Source of the DNA: Tautonia sociabilis
GTDB taxonomy: Bacteria > Planctomycetota > Planctomycetia > Isosphaerales > Isosphaeraceae
Length of the DNA: 33,309 nucleotides
Assembly: GCF_003977685.1 (NCBI RefSeq)
Contig: NZ_RYZH01000065.1
Location: 1 to 33,309 of the forward strand
Reading direction: 5' to 3'
Part shown: in pieces, positions 15,617-24,266 of the stretch
Numbering within the stretch: the stretch's first letter is position 1
Layout of the letters: every line of letters begins with the position of its first letter
The notes under the pieces: model-generated
The model's database searches: none
What the model was told of the DNA's origin: nothing
What the model saw: the letters and a program-made list of their open reading frames with translations, nothing else
Made by a program: the position numbers and the translations under genes

Positions 15617-16636
15617 ATGAGCGATCCCGTCGCGACGAGCACGCCGACGCATCCGGTCCCTCCCGATGCCGGGAGCCCGCTCGTCGTCCTGATCCCCGTC
15701 TTCAACGACTGGGAGGCCCTGCAACTGCTGCTGCCGGAGCTGGACCGGGTGCTGCTGGCCCACGGGCTGTCGGCCGACGTGCTGATCGTCGATGACGGAT
15801 CGACGACCGCCCCGGGATCGCCCTTCTCGGGGTATCGCGCCCTGGGGCGGGTTTCGATCCTGGGGCTGAAGCGGAATCTCGGCCACCAGCGGGCGATTGC
15901 CATTGGCCTGGCCTTCGTCGCCGACCGCCTGCCGTCGTGCGAGTGCCTCGTCGTGATGGACGGCGACGGCGAGGACGACCCGAGGGACATCCCCCGCATG
16001 CTCGATCGATTCCGGGCCGAGGGGGGGCGGGCAATCGTCTTCGCCGACCGGACGAGGCGATCGGAGTCGCTGAAGTTCCAGGTCTTCTACAAGCTCTATC
16101 GGATCACGCATCGCCTCCTGACCGGCTTCGACGTTCGCGTCGGGAATTTCAGCGTCATCCCGAGGCGGTCGCTGGAGAGCCTGGCGGTCGTCTCCGAGTT
16201 GTGGAACCACTACGCCGCCGCCGCCTTCAACTCGAGGCAGCCGCACTGCTCGGTCCCCACCCAGCGGGCGAAGCGGCTGCAGGGCGAGCCGAGGATGAAC
16301 TTCGTCCGGCTGGTCGTGCACGGGCTCAGCGCCATCTCGGTGCACAGCGAGCTGATCGGGGTCCGCCTGCTGGTGGTGTCCCTCGGGCTGATCGCGCTGG
16401 ATGTGCTGGCCGTCGCGATCGTGGTCGCCGTCCGGCTGACGACCGAGCTGGCCATCCCCGGCTGGGCGACCACCGCCGTGGGGATCTCGGTGATCTTGCT
16501 GGCCCAGGCGGTGATGCTGGCGCTGCTGTTCTGCTTCGTGACCCTCAGCGGTCGACAGGGACTGACCTTCCTGCCGATCCGAGACTACGCGTATTTCGCC
16601 GGTCCCCTCCGCACCGTCTTCCCGGGTGAATCATGA
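15617..16636 (+). CDS. Family 2 glycosyltransferase with C-terminal membrane anchor
   Basis: A protein of 339 residues. A GT-A domain (about 20-235) has the nucleotide-sugar motif L-I-V-D-D-G-S (56-62) and a D-x-D-type metal site in M-D-G-D-G-E-D-D-P (114-122). Two transmembrane helices follow (about 249-273 and 285-310). This resembles the DPM1/GtrB/ArnC group, which loads a sugar onto polyprenyl phosphate, although the D-G-D-G variant of the metal motif is less usual. The stop overlaps the next ATG as ATGA. The substrate cannot be told from sequence. The 165-base gap before it holds no clear promoter. Confidence 0.85.
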   Translation: MSDPVATSTPTHPVPPDAGSPLVVLIPVFNDWEALQLLLPELDRVLLAHGLSADVLIVDDGSTTAPGSPFSGYRALGRVSILGLKRNLGHQRAIAIGLAFVADRLPSCECLVVMDGDGEDDPRDIPRMLDRFRAEGGRAIVFADRTRRSESLKFQVFYKLYRITHRLLTGFDVRVGNFSVIPRRSLESLAVVSELWNHYAAAAFNSRQPHCSVPTQRAKRLQGEPRMNFVRLVVHGLSAISVHSELIGVRLLVVSLGLIALDVLAVAIVVAVRLTTELAIPGWATTAVGISVILLAQAVMLALLFCFVTLSGRQGLTFLPIRDYAYFAGPLRTVFPGES

Positions 16637-17364
16637 GCGTGAGCATGGCTCGCTACACCTACGAGGGATCGGAACTCGACCTCTTCGCCGACGCCCGGGT
16701 CTGGAAGTCGACCCTGGCCCGGGAGCTGTCCCGGGCGCTTGGGCCGGAGGTGCTGGAGGTCGGCGCCGGCTTCGGCGGCACGACCCGGTTCCTCTGCCGG
16801 GCAGAGCGAGAGCATCGCCGCTGGGTCTGCCTCGAGCCCGACGCCGCCCTGGCCTCCCGCCTGGGAGCCGCCATCGCCGCCGGCGAGCTGCCGGCCTGTT
16901 GCCGGGTCAAGGTCGGCACGACCGCTGACCTCGTCGGCGATCCCCTGTTCGACACGGTGCTCTACATCGACGTGATGGAGCACATCGAGCAGGACGCCGA
17001 GGAACTCTCCCGAGCCGCGTCGTTGCTCCGTCCCGGCGGGCATGTCGCCGTGCTCTCGCCGGCCCACCAGTGGCTGTATACTCCCTTCGATCGCGCCATC
17101 GGCCATCACCGACGATACAGCAAGCGGACCCTGGCCGCGCTGACGCCCCCCGAGCTGGAGCCGGTGCGCCTGGCCTACCTCGACACCGCCGGGCTGCTGG
17201 CCTCGCTGGGCAACCGCTTCCTGCTCCGCAGCGCGATGCCGACCCCCTCCCAGGTCGCCTTCTGGGACCGCTACCTGGTGCGGGCCTCCCGGGTGCTCGA
17301 CCCGGCGATCGGCTACCGGGCGGGGAAGTCGGTGCTGGGCATCTGGCGCCGCCGCGAGGGCTGA
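16633..17364 (+). CDS. Class I SAM-dependent methyltransferase
   Basis: A protein of 243 residues. The SAM-binding motif I is L-E-V-G-A-G-F-G-G (41-49), an acidic residue closes strand 2 in C-L-E-P-D, and Y-I-D-V-M-E-H-I-E and L-R-P-G-G-H form the later core motifs. The fold is that of UbiG/Methyltransf_11/23 small-molecule methyltransferases. It is translationally coupled (ATGA) to the glycosyltransferase, so a shared pathway, such as modification of a lipid-linked or surface glycan, is likely but unproven. Confidence 0.85.
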   Translation: MSVSMARYTYEGSELDLFADARVWKSTLARELSRALGPEVLEVGAGFGGTTRFLCRAEREHRRWVCLEPDAALASRLGAAIAAGELPACCRVKVGTTADLVGDPLFDTVLYIDVMEHIEQDAEELSRAASLLRPGGHVAVLSPAHQWLYTPFDRAIGHHRRYSKRTLAALTPPELEPVRLAYLDTAGLLASLGNRFLLRSAMPTPSQVAFWDRYLVRASRVLDPAIGYRAGKSVLGIWRRREG

Positions 17365-17413
17365 CCCCGGGGCGTCGCTCCGTCGGATCGAGGGCGGATC
17401 GCCGGCCCTCCCC

Positions 17414-17442
17414 TGGCCATCGGGCGGGCATCATCGCATAAT
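17414..17442 (+). promoter_or_regulatory. Weak promoter candidate for the kinase gene
   Basis: A good -10 CATAAT (17437-17442) with TGGCCA (17414-17419) 17 bases upstream, matching four of six -35 positions. It lies about 55 bases before the kinase start. Confidence 0.35.
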
Positions 17443-17497
17443 CAACGGGCCGCCCGGGGCATCGTTTCCGTCTGTTCCGCCATCCATCGCACCTCCC

Positions 17498-19063
17498 ATG
17501 AGCGACGGCCCGACGCCCGACCCCCGGGGTTCGATCCGAGCCGATCCGGCCGGGGAGACGGCCGACCTCCGCGACACGGTCACCCTCGCTCCCGATGCCG
17601 ACGCCGGCGCCGGCCAGGACGACGGCTTCTCGCTCCGGGACGAGCCCGAGCGCCCGCAGGTCGCCATCCGCCGCGCCTTCGGCAAGTACGAGCTGCTCTG
17701 CGAGCTCGGCCGGGGAGGCATGGGGGTCGTCTACAAGGCGAGGCAGAAGGACCTCGACCGCATCGTCGCCCTGAAGATGATCCTCTCCAGCCATCTGGCC
17801 TCGGCCGACCAGGTGGCTCGGTTCTACGCCGAGGCCCGCTCGGCCGCCCGGCTGCGCGACCCGAACATCGTCGGCATCTTCGAGGTCGGCGAGCATGGGG
17901 GTCAGCATTTCTTCACCATGGAATACGTCGCCGGCAAGAGCCTGGCGCAGGTGATCCGGGAAGGGGGGATGGGGGTCGAGACGGCCGCCCGTCTGGTGAT
18001 GGTCGTCGCCCGGGCGGTGCACTACCTGCACGACCAGGGGATGATTCACCGGGACCTGAAGCCCTCGAACATCCTGCTCGACGAGGCCGGCAATCCCAAC
18101 GTCTCGGACTTCGGTCTGGCCAAGGTGCTGGAGAGCGAGGAGCGCGTCACGGCCTCCAACGCCATCGTCGGCACCCCCGGCTACATGGCTCCCGAGCAGG
18201 CGGCCGGCAGGGGGAGGCAGGTCGGCCGGGCGAGCGACATCTACAGCCTCGGCGCCATTCTCTACGAGTGCCTCACCGGCCGCCCCCCGCACGACGGCTC
18301 GGCCCCGCTGGAGACGCTGGTGCAGGTCATCGAGGGAGAGCCCCCCCACCCTCGCCTGCTCAATCCGGCCGTCCCGAAGGCGCTGGAGAAGATCTGCCTG
18401 CAGTGCCTGGAGAAGGACCCCGCCGACCGCTACGCCTCGGCCCGAGACCTGGCCGACGACCTTGACCACTTCCTCCGAGGCGAGCCCGTCGAGGCCACTC
18501 GGGGAGGCCCCTGGCACCGCCTCCGACGCTGGGCGAGGAGGGAGCCCGCGCTGGCCTCCCGGCTGGGGACGATGGCGATCTGCGGCGTCATCGTGGCGCT
18601 GAACCACTCGCTGATCGCCTCTACCCGATCCGCCTCGTCGCTGGCCTTCACCGTGGTGCTCTGCTGGGCGATCGCCTCGTTCCTCTGCCAGCGGCTGCTG
18701 CACCGGCCCCGCTGGGCCGACCTCGGCCGATACGCCTGGTCGGCGGCCGACGTGCTGCTGTTCAGCCTGCTGGTCTACGTCAATCAGGGGCTGAACACCG
18801 CTCTGGTCTCGGGGTACTTCCTGCTGGTGTCGGCCTCGGGCCTCTGGTTTCGCGAGCGGATGGTCTGGCTGACCACCTTCCTCTCGGTCGCCGGCTACGC
18901 CGCGCTGGCCATCGGCCAGGGCTTCCCGGAGCTAGGGCAGGACTCGCCCTACCGGCATTTCGTCTTCGCGTCGGCGCTGGCGGCGTCGGGGTTCGTCGTC
19001 TCATACCAGGTCCGGCGCGTCCGGGCCCTGAGCAACTACTTCGAGCATCACCCCTTGCCCTGA
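17498..19063 (+). CDS. Ser/Thr protein kinase with C-terminal multi-pass membrane domain
   Basis: A protein of 521 residues. A low-complexity acidic N-terminus (1-60) precedes a complete Hanks-type kinase domain (about 64-328): G-R-G-G-M-G loop (71-76), catalytic lysine K93, H185-R-D-L-K-P-S-N loop, D204-F-G and A-P-E (231-233). A basic linker leads to five or six hydrophobic helices (about 353-505) and a short tail. Unlike PknB-type kinases there is no single anchor followed by an extracellular sensor; the membrane block itself resembles the integral sensor modules seen in other planctomycete kinases. All catalytic residues are present, so it should be active. It converges with the APH-like gene, 13 bases away. 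Confidence 0.92.
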   Translation: MSDGPTPDPRGSIRADPAGETADLRDTVTLAPDADAGAGQDDGFSLRDEPERPQVAIRRAFGKYELLCELGRGGMGVVYKARQKDLDRIVALKMILSSHLASADQVARFYAEARSAARLRDPNIVGIFEVGEHGGQHFFTMEYVAGKSLAQVIREGGMGVETAARLVMVVARAVHYLHDQGMIHRDLKPSNILLDEAGNPNVSDFGLAKVLESEERVTASNAIVGTPGYMAPEQAAGRGRQVGRASDIYSLGAILYECLTGRPPHDGSAPLETLVQVIEGEPPHPRLLNPAVPKALEKICLQCLEKDPADRYASARDLADDLDHFLRGEPVEATRGGPWHRLRRWARREPALASRLGTMAICGVIVALNHSLIASTRSASSLAFTVVLCWAIASFLCQRLLHRPRWADLGRYAWSAADVLLFSLLVYVNQGLNTALVSGYFLLVSASGLWFRERMVWLTTFLSVAGYAALAIGQGFPELGQDSPYRHFVFASALAASGFVVSYQVRRVRALSNYFEHHPLP

Positions 19064-19076
19064 TCCCGGCCGAGCC

Positions 19077-20651
19077 TCACGGCAGCAGCCCGGCCTCCCG
19101 GAGCGCCTCCTTCGCCGCGCCGGCCGACTCGTCGGGGTCGCCTCCCGTGTCGACCAGGACCGCCTCGGGGCCGGTCGGGACCTCCCGACGGCTCACAGCG
19201 AGTTCGTAGATGCTCACATCGGCATCAGAAACGTCCCCTGAACGCCGAGCGAGCCGATCGCGGACGACTCCGGCCGGAGCCCGGCAGTCGAGGTACACCC
19301 CGGGGACGCACCGCCGGGCCGCCAGCCCCAGGAAGCGTCGGCGCTGGTCCTCGCTCCCGAACGACGCATCGACGACGACCCGGGCCCCCTCGAAGAGGAG
19401 GAGATCGGCGCGCCGGAGGCACTCGGCGTAGGTCCGCTCCGTCCATTCGGGCGTGTAGATCCCCTCCTCGAACCCGGCCGTCGAGGAGGCCTCGGGAGGG
19501 AGCCCGGCCAGCTCCTTGCGGACCTCGTCCGAGCGGATAACCTCGAAGCCGGCCTCCGCGGCGAGCCGTCGCGCCAACGTCGACTTGCCGACTCCGGGCA
19601 GCCCGCCGACGAGCACCAGTCCGGGCCGATCGGCCGGGGAGCAGAGCGTGGCGAGCGACAGCAGCCAGTGGCCCCTCGCCTCGGCGAGAGCCTCCGAGCG
19701 CTCGGCCTCGTCCAGCTCGGCCTCGGTCGTCGCGAGCCCCTCCACCTTGCCTCGGACGGCCGCCCGGTAGGCGAGATAGAACGGGAGCAGCGCGGCCCCC
19801 TCGTGATCCCCCGAGGCGTCGAGGTACGCGAGGGCGAAGCGATCGGCCTCGGCCCGTCGGCCCGAGGCGATCAGGTCCATCACGAGGAAGGCGATGTCCG
19901 AGATCGGGTCGAGCCGGCGCAGCCCCTCGTTGAACTCGATGCAGTCGACCACGATCAGATCGGCCGGCGGGTCGAGATCGGGGCGGGCGTACACATGGTC
20001 CATCCGGATGTCGCCGTGGCCGTCGCAGGGCAGACCGCGATCGGCTCGGGCTTCGATCCGAGGGCGGAGGCGCTCCAGCTCCGACCTCGTCTCGGCCCGC
20101 AGCCGGTCGAAGACGGCCCGGCTCACCGTGCGGCCGACGAGCGGGGACGACTCGTCGAAGTTCGCCTCGGCGTTCTTCGCGATCGCATCGAATCGCGCCG
20201 CCTCGGTGATCCGGGGGCCGCGATCGGACCGGCGGTGAAACTCGGCGAGGCGATCGGCCAGGGCGTCGAGCGGGTCGTCCCCTCGATCGAGCCGGGGGCC
20301 GAGCCGGTCGTTGTCGTCGAGCCGCTCCATCTTCACGGCCCACTCGATCACCTCGCCGTCGCCGCCGATCCGCGGCCCCCCATCATCCGAGCGGCAGACG
20401 GGCACGACGTCGAGATAGACGCCCGGCGCGAGCCGTCGGTTGAGCCGGATCTCCTCGTCGCAGAAGTGCCGGCGCCGGGCGAGCGTCGAGAAGTCGACGA
20501 ACGCGAACGACACCGGCTTCTTCACCTTGTAGGCGAACCTCCCCGCGAGGAAGACGGCCGAGAGGTGCGTCTGGTGGACCTCGACCGCATCGGCCGGATG
20601 CGGGTACGCATCGGGATGCGAGAGGACCTCGATCAGCCTGGCCGTCTCCAT
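19077..20651 (-). CDS. Fusion of APH-like kinase and P-loop ATPase (AAA_33)
   Basis: A protein of 524 residues. The N-terminal part (about 20-320) is an aminoglycoside-phosphotransferase-like kinase fold with catalytic loop H212-G-D-I-R-M-D-H and metal site D237 in V-D-C-I-E-F-N. The C-terminal part (about 343-515) is a zeta-toxin/polynucleotide-kinase-like P-loop domain with Walker A G-L-P-G-V-G-K-S-T (350-358). This two-domain layout occurs in many bacteria (COG2187 joined to COG0645), and its substrate is unknown. The start at 20651 was chosen because conserved sequence begins directly after it; a frame to 20936 adds Arg/Ser-rich residues and overlaps the previous gene. It follows the gamma-glutamyltransferase-family gene by 19 bases. 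Confidence 0.87.
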   Translation of the reverse strand: METARLIEVLSHPDAYPHPADAVEVHQTHLSAVFLAGRFAYKVKKPVSFAFVDFSTLARRRHFCDEEIRLNRRLAPGVYLDVVPVCRSDDGGPRIGGDGEVIEWAVKMERLDDNDRLGPRLDRGDDPLDALADRLAEFHRRSDRGPRITEAARFDAIAKNAEANFDESSPLVGRTVSRAVFDRLRAETRSELERLRPRIEARADRGLPCDGHGDIRMDHVYARPDLDPPADLIVVDCIEFNEGLRRLDPISDIAFLVMDLIASGRRAEADRFALAYLDASGDHEGAALLPFYLAYRAAVRGKVEGLATTEAELDEAERSEALAEARGHWLLSLATLCSPADRPGLVLVGGLPGVGKSTLARRLAAEAGFEVIRSDEVRKELAGLPPEASSTAGFEEGIYTPEWTERTYAECLRRADLLLFEGARVVVDASFGSEDQRRRFLGLAARRCVPGVYLDCRAPAGVVRDRLARRSGDVSDADVSIYELAVSRREVPTGPEAVLVDTGGDPDESAGAAKEALREAGLLP

Positions 20652-20670
20652 CGGGGGGGCCTCGATCGTG

Positions 20671-22359
20671 TCAGTATCCGATCGCGGCGCCGTCCTTGCG
20701 CGGGTCGGAGCCGCCGAGGAGCACGCCGCGTTCCCGGTCGATCCGGATCGCCTGGTAGCCGCCGTAGCCGCCGGGGCGGTCGTCGAGCCGGTGCCCCATC
20801 GCCTCCAGCTTCTGGCGCACCTCCGGGCCGATGCCCGACTCCAGCGAGACGAAGCCGCCTCCCTCGCCCGGCTGGCCGGTCGGCTCGGAGGAGCCGAAGT
20901 GGCGGAAGCGGGGGGCATCGCCCGCCTCCTGGACATCCATCCCGAAGTCGATCATGTTGCAGAGAACCTGAACATGTCCTTGAGGCTGCATGTCGCCTCC
21001 CATCACGCCGAAGCTCAGCCAGGGGGCGCCGTCCTTGGTGACGAAGCCGGGGATGATCGTGTGGAAGGGCCGCTTGTGCGGCTCCAGGCGGTTCGCGTGG
21101 TTCGGGTCGAGCGAGAACCAGGCGCCGCGGTTCTGGAGCGGGAAGCCGAGGCCTCGGGGAACGTGGTGCGAGCCGAAGGAGTGGAAGTTGCTCTGGATCA
21201 GGCTGACGCAGTTGCGGTCCTCGTCCACGACGGTCAAATAGATCGTGTCCGATTCGAGCAGGCCGGGCTCGACACTCGCCATCGCCCGATCCGGGGAGAT
21301 CAGCGTGGCGCGGCGGTCGGCGTACTCCTTGGAGATGAGCGTCTCGACGGGGACGTTCGCGAACTCGGGGTCGGCGTAGTAGGTCGCGCGGTCTTCGAAG
21401 GCGAGCTTCTTGGCCTCGATCATCAGGTGCAGGGCCTCGGCCGAGTTGTGGCCCAGGCTTGCCAGATCGTAGCGTTCCAGGATGTTCAACATCTGAAGCG
21501 CCGCGATCCCCTGGCCGTTGGGGGGCAGCTCCCAGACGTCGTAGCCTCGGTAATTGGTGGAGACGGGATCGACCCAGGTGCTTTCGTGGTCCTCGAAATC
21601 CTTCAGGGAGAAGAGCCCGCCGACCTCATCGGAGTAGGCGACGATCATCCGGGCGGGCTCGCCTCGGTAGAAGGCGTCGCGGCCCCCTTCCGCGATGAGG
21701 CGGAGGCTGCGGGCGAGGTCAGGGTTTTTGAACACGTCCCCATATCCCGGTGCCGATCCTCCTGGCAGCAGGCAAGCGGCCGACGAGGGGACGGCCGCCA
21801 GCGCCGGCTCGTCGGCCTTCCAGTTGGCGGCGATGACCTCGCTGACGGGGAAGCCCTCCTCGGCGTACTGGATCGCCGGTGCGAGGAGCTCGGCCATCGG
21901 CTTCGAGCCGAACCGCTCGTGCAGGGTCGCCCAGCCGTCCACGCAGCCGGGAACCGACCAGCTCAACGGGCCGTAGACCGGAACGTATTCGTATCCTTTC
22001 TTCTTCATTAGGTCGATCGACGTTCGGTACGGTGCCCGTCCCGACGCGTTCAGCCCGAGCAGTGTGCTGGATTCCGCGTCCCAGACGATCGCGAACAGGT
22101 CGCCGCCGATGCCGCACGACATGGGCTCGACGACGCCGATCACCGCGTTGGCCGCGATCGCCGCGTCGATCGCGTTGCCGCCCTCCTGCAACACGCGGAC
22201 GGCCGCCTGCGCGGCCAGGGGCTGGCTGGTGGCGGCGATGCCTCCCCGGGCGACGACGGCCGACCGGGTCTTGTGGATCGGCCCGGTCGGGCGGTCGTGG
22301 GCGAGGGCCAGTCCGGTCATGGTCGTCAGCAGGATCGGGAGAAACGTGAACTCGGGCAT
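20671..22359 (-). CDS. Gamma-glutamyltransferase family protein (Ntn hydrolase)
   Basis: A protein of 562 residues, the usual precursor length. A hydrophobic leader ending A-L-A (about 1-20) suggests export. The proenzyme should cleave itself before Thr372 in E-S-D-T-I-Y-L-T-V-V-D, exposing the Thr nucleophile; the small subunit then carries S-L-I-Q-S and the later G-V-M-G-G-D-M-Q-P-Q-G-H segment. The D-T-I-Y-L variant and the M-Q-P-Q-G-H motif are closer to the YwrD/cephalosporin-acylase-like branch than to Escherichia coli Ggt, so glutathione hydrolysis is not assured. It follows the coiled-coil gene by 33 bases. Confidence 0.9.
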   Translation of the reverse strand: MPEFTFLPILLTTMTGLALAHDRPTGPIHKTRSAVVARGGIAATSQPLAAQAAVRVLQEGGNAIDAAIAANAVIGVVEPMSCGIGGDLFAIVWDAESSTLLGLNASGRAPYRTSIDLMKKKGYEYVPVYGPLSWSVPGCVDGWATLHERFGSKPMAELLAPAIQYAEEGFPVSEVIAANWKADEPALAAVPSSAACLLPGGSAPGYGDVFKNPDLARSLRLIAEGGRDAFYRGEPARMIVAYSDEVGGLFSLKDFEDHESTWVDPVSTNYRGYDVWELPPNGQGIAALQMLNILERYDLASLGHNSAEALHLMIEAKKLAFEDRATYYADPEFANVPVETLISKEYADRRATLISPDRAMASVEPGLLESDTIYLTVVDEDRNCVSLIQSNFHSFGSHHVPRGLGFPLQNRGAWFSLDPNHANRLEPHKRPFHTIIPGFVTKDGAPWLSFGVMGGDMQPQGHVQVLCNMIDFGMDVQEAGDAPRFRHFGSSEPTGQPGEGGGFVSLESGIGPEVRQKLEAMGHRLDDRPGGYGGYQAIRIDRERGVLLGGSDPRKDGAAIGY

Positions 22360-22392
22360 GGAGCGGCTCCGAAGCGGAGGTCGGACAAGGCA

Positions 22393-23292
22393 TCAGGGCA
22401 GGGGGGTGGCCGGCCCGAGGACGGTGGGCGGGGTGCCGCCGCGGTCGCGGAAGCCGAACCGCTCGTGCTGCATGTTGCGGAAGATCTGGAGTTCCCACTG
22501 CATGTGGTACATCTCGTCACGGAGGACCTCGACGGTGTGCTCCAGGGCCGAGACGCGGTCAGCCAGCTCCTCGGGGTCGGTGAGAGAGGGGCCCGGGTCG
22601 GCCGAGCCGGGGTCGTCGAACTGTTCGAGCCGGCGGCGGGCGCGGTCGCGTTGCAATCGAGTCACGTCACGCTCGGCGGCCATGGTGTCTCGCCAGGTGG
22701 TGGCCTCGGCGACTCGGAAGAGGGCCTGGCGGGCGGCGCCGACCGCGGCGGTGCCGGACTGGACGGCCTTGATGAATTTGTCCCGGCTGTGGATCTCCGA
22801 GGTCACCTGCGCCTCGGCCGCGGCGAGGCGGGCTTCCCGGGCGTTGAGCCGAGCCTCCTGGATGCGGACGTCGTCTTCGAGCCGCTGGCGAAGCTCGGCG
22901 CGGTCACGCTCGGGGCTGGGCGACTGGCGCAAGCGCCGGAGGGATTCCAGGCGGATCCGGAGCTCGTCCCGCTCGGCTTTTCTGGCTTCGAGCAGGGCCT
23001 TGGCCGAGGCGTGGCGCACCTCGACGAGCTCGACGGCCCGGGGGGGAGTGGCACCGCTCTGGTGTTGTTCCTGGGCGGTCTTGAGGACGTCGGTTTCCAG
23101 ATCCAGGAAGCGGCTGGCCTCGATCACGCGAGACTCCCGGACGCGGAGCATCGCCTCCAGCGCGGCGATGTCCTCGGCCAGGTCGGCCGAGGCGGGAGCC
23201 TCGTCGGGGGCGGGATCATCCTCGGCGAAGGCGGCCGGGCCAAGGACCAGGATGGCGGAGAGCAGCGGCGCGAGCGGAAGATCGACACGCAT
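22393..23292 (-). CDS. Exported coiled-coil protein of unknown function
   Basis: A protein of 299 residues. A Sec signal peptide (about 1-23, ending A-A-F-A) is followed by long Ala/Arg/Glu/Leu-rich helices (about 40-200), a Pro/Asp-rich break (about 225-240) and another helix (about 242-275) with M-Y-H-M-Q-W-E-L, ending in a short disordered tail. The pattern resembles helical repeats of TolC-like or periplasmic adaptor proteins, but no family motif is clear. I chose the ATG at 23292 because GGAGAG lies six bases upstream and the protein then begins with its signal peptide. An alternative ATG at 23313 overlaps the ribokinase stop as ATGA and adds seven residues. Confidence 0.8.
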   Translation of the reverse strand: MRVDLPLAPLLSAILVLGPAAFAEDDPAPDEAPASADLAEDIAALEAMLRVRESRVIEASRFLDLETDVLKTAQEQHQSGATPPRAVELVEVRHASAKALLEARKAERDELRIRLESLRRLRQSPSPERDRAELRQRLEDDVRIQEARLNAREARLAAAEAQVTSEIHSRDKFIKAVQSGTAAVGAARQALFRVAEATTWRDTMAAERDVTRLQRDRARRRLEQFDDPGSADPGPSLTDPEELADRVSALEHTVEVLRDEMYHMQWELQIFRNMQHERFGFRDRGGTPPTVLGPATPLP

Positions 23293-23309
23293 GAATATCT
23301 CTCCGACGT

Positions 23310-24257
23310 TCATGGGGTTCGGCGGGCCGCGTCCTCCGCGAGGAGGCGGTCGATGTCGGCCCGGGAGGCGAGCGCGCCCTGGGCCCCGGGCTTCGTGACG
23401 GCGAGCGATCCGGCGGCGCAGGCGAAAACGGCGGCGTCGAGCGGAGGGCGGCCCTCGGCCAGGGCGACGGCGAGGGCCCCGTTGAAGGCGTCGCCGGCGC
23501 CGACGGTGTCGACCGCGTCGACCAGCGGTGCCGGCACGAGGTTCTGGCCCCACTGGCGACCGAGCACGAGGCAGCCGAGCTCCCCCAGGGTGACGATGAC
23601 GCCGCAATCGCCGCGGTCCCGGAGGGCTCGGGCGGCCTCGACGGCCTGCTCGATGGTGGCGGCGGGCAGGCCGGAGAGCTCGGCGGCCTCCTCCTGGTTG
23701 GGCGTCAGGTAGTCAACATGGCGGAGCAGGTCGCCGGCCAGGATCGCCGGGTCGGCCGGAGCCGGGTTGAGGATGGTCGTCATGCCGGCCGCCTTCGCCC
23801 GGGCCAGCCCCCGGGCTACGGTGGGCACGGGGACCTCCAGGCAGGCCAGCAGCACGCCCCCGCTCGGGAAGGCGGCGTCGGGCAGGGCATCGATGTCGTC
23901 GGGGCCGAGCCGGGCGCTGGCGCCGGGGGCGACGGCGATGCTGTTGGCCCCATCGTCCCCCACGAAGATGAGCGCCACCTGATTGGAGACGCCGGGCACG
24001 GTCTTCGCGAACGAGAGGTCCAGGCCCGCTCGGCGGTCGTGCTCGATGAGCAGGCGGCCGAAGTCGTCGTCGCCGAAGGCGGTGAGGAAGGTCACCTCGG
24101 CGCCGGCGCGACGGGCGGCGACGGCGGCGTTGGCCCCCTTGCCGCCGGGCCCCCGGAGGAGGTCGCCGCCGAGCAGCGTCTCTCCCGGCCGGGGGAGGCG
24201 GGGGAGGCGGATCGTCAGATCATAACCGCTCGATCCGAGCACGACGACGAGAGGCAT
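23310..24257 (-). CDS. rbsK: Ribokinase (PfkB family)
   Basis: A protein of 315 residues. PfkB signatures: G-G-K-G-A-N (38-43) near the N-terminus, N-P-A-P (164-167), T-P-N-Q-E-E (185-190) and the anion hole with catalytic base G-A-G-D256-A-F-N-G. The sum of motifs matches ribokinase, which phosphorylates D-ribose at O5, better than adenosine kinase or fructokinase; another sugar remains possible. It begins nine bases after mnmE. No ribose transporter or other pentose gene accompanies it. Confidence 0.88.
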   Translation of the reverse strand: MPLVVVLGSSGYDLTIRLPRLPRPGETLLGGDLLRGPGGKGANAAVAARRAGAEVTFLTAFGDDDFGRLLIEHDRRAGLDLSFAKTVPGVSNQVALIFVGDDGANSIAVAPGASARLGPDDIDALPDAAFPSGGVLLACLEVPVPTVARGLARAKAAGMTTILNPAPADPAILAGDLLRHVDYLTPNQEEAAELSGLPAATIEQAVEAARALRDRGDCGVIVTLGELGCLVLGRQWGQNLVPAPLVDAVDTVGAGDAFNGALAVALAEGRPPLDAAVFACAAGSLAVTKPGAQGALASRADIDRLLAEDAARRTP

Positions 24258-24266
24258 GGCGGTGGC

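Noticed and set aside
13382..16345. Minus-strand open frame of 987 codons
   Set aside because: It lies opposite ligA and the glycosyltransferase, both certain from catalytic motifs, and its translation is Gly/Asp/Val/Arg-rich without motifs; it is a by-product of high GC content.
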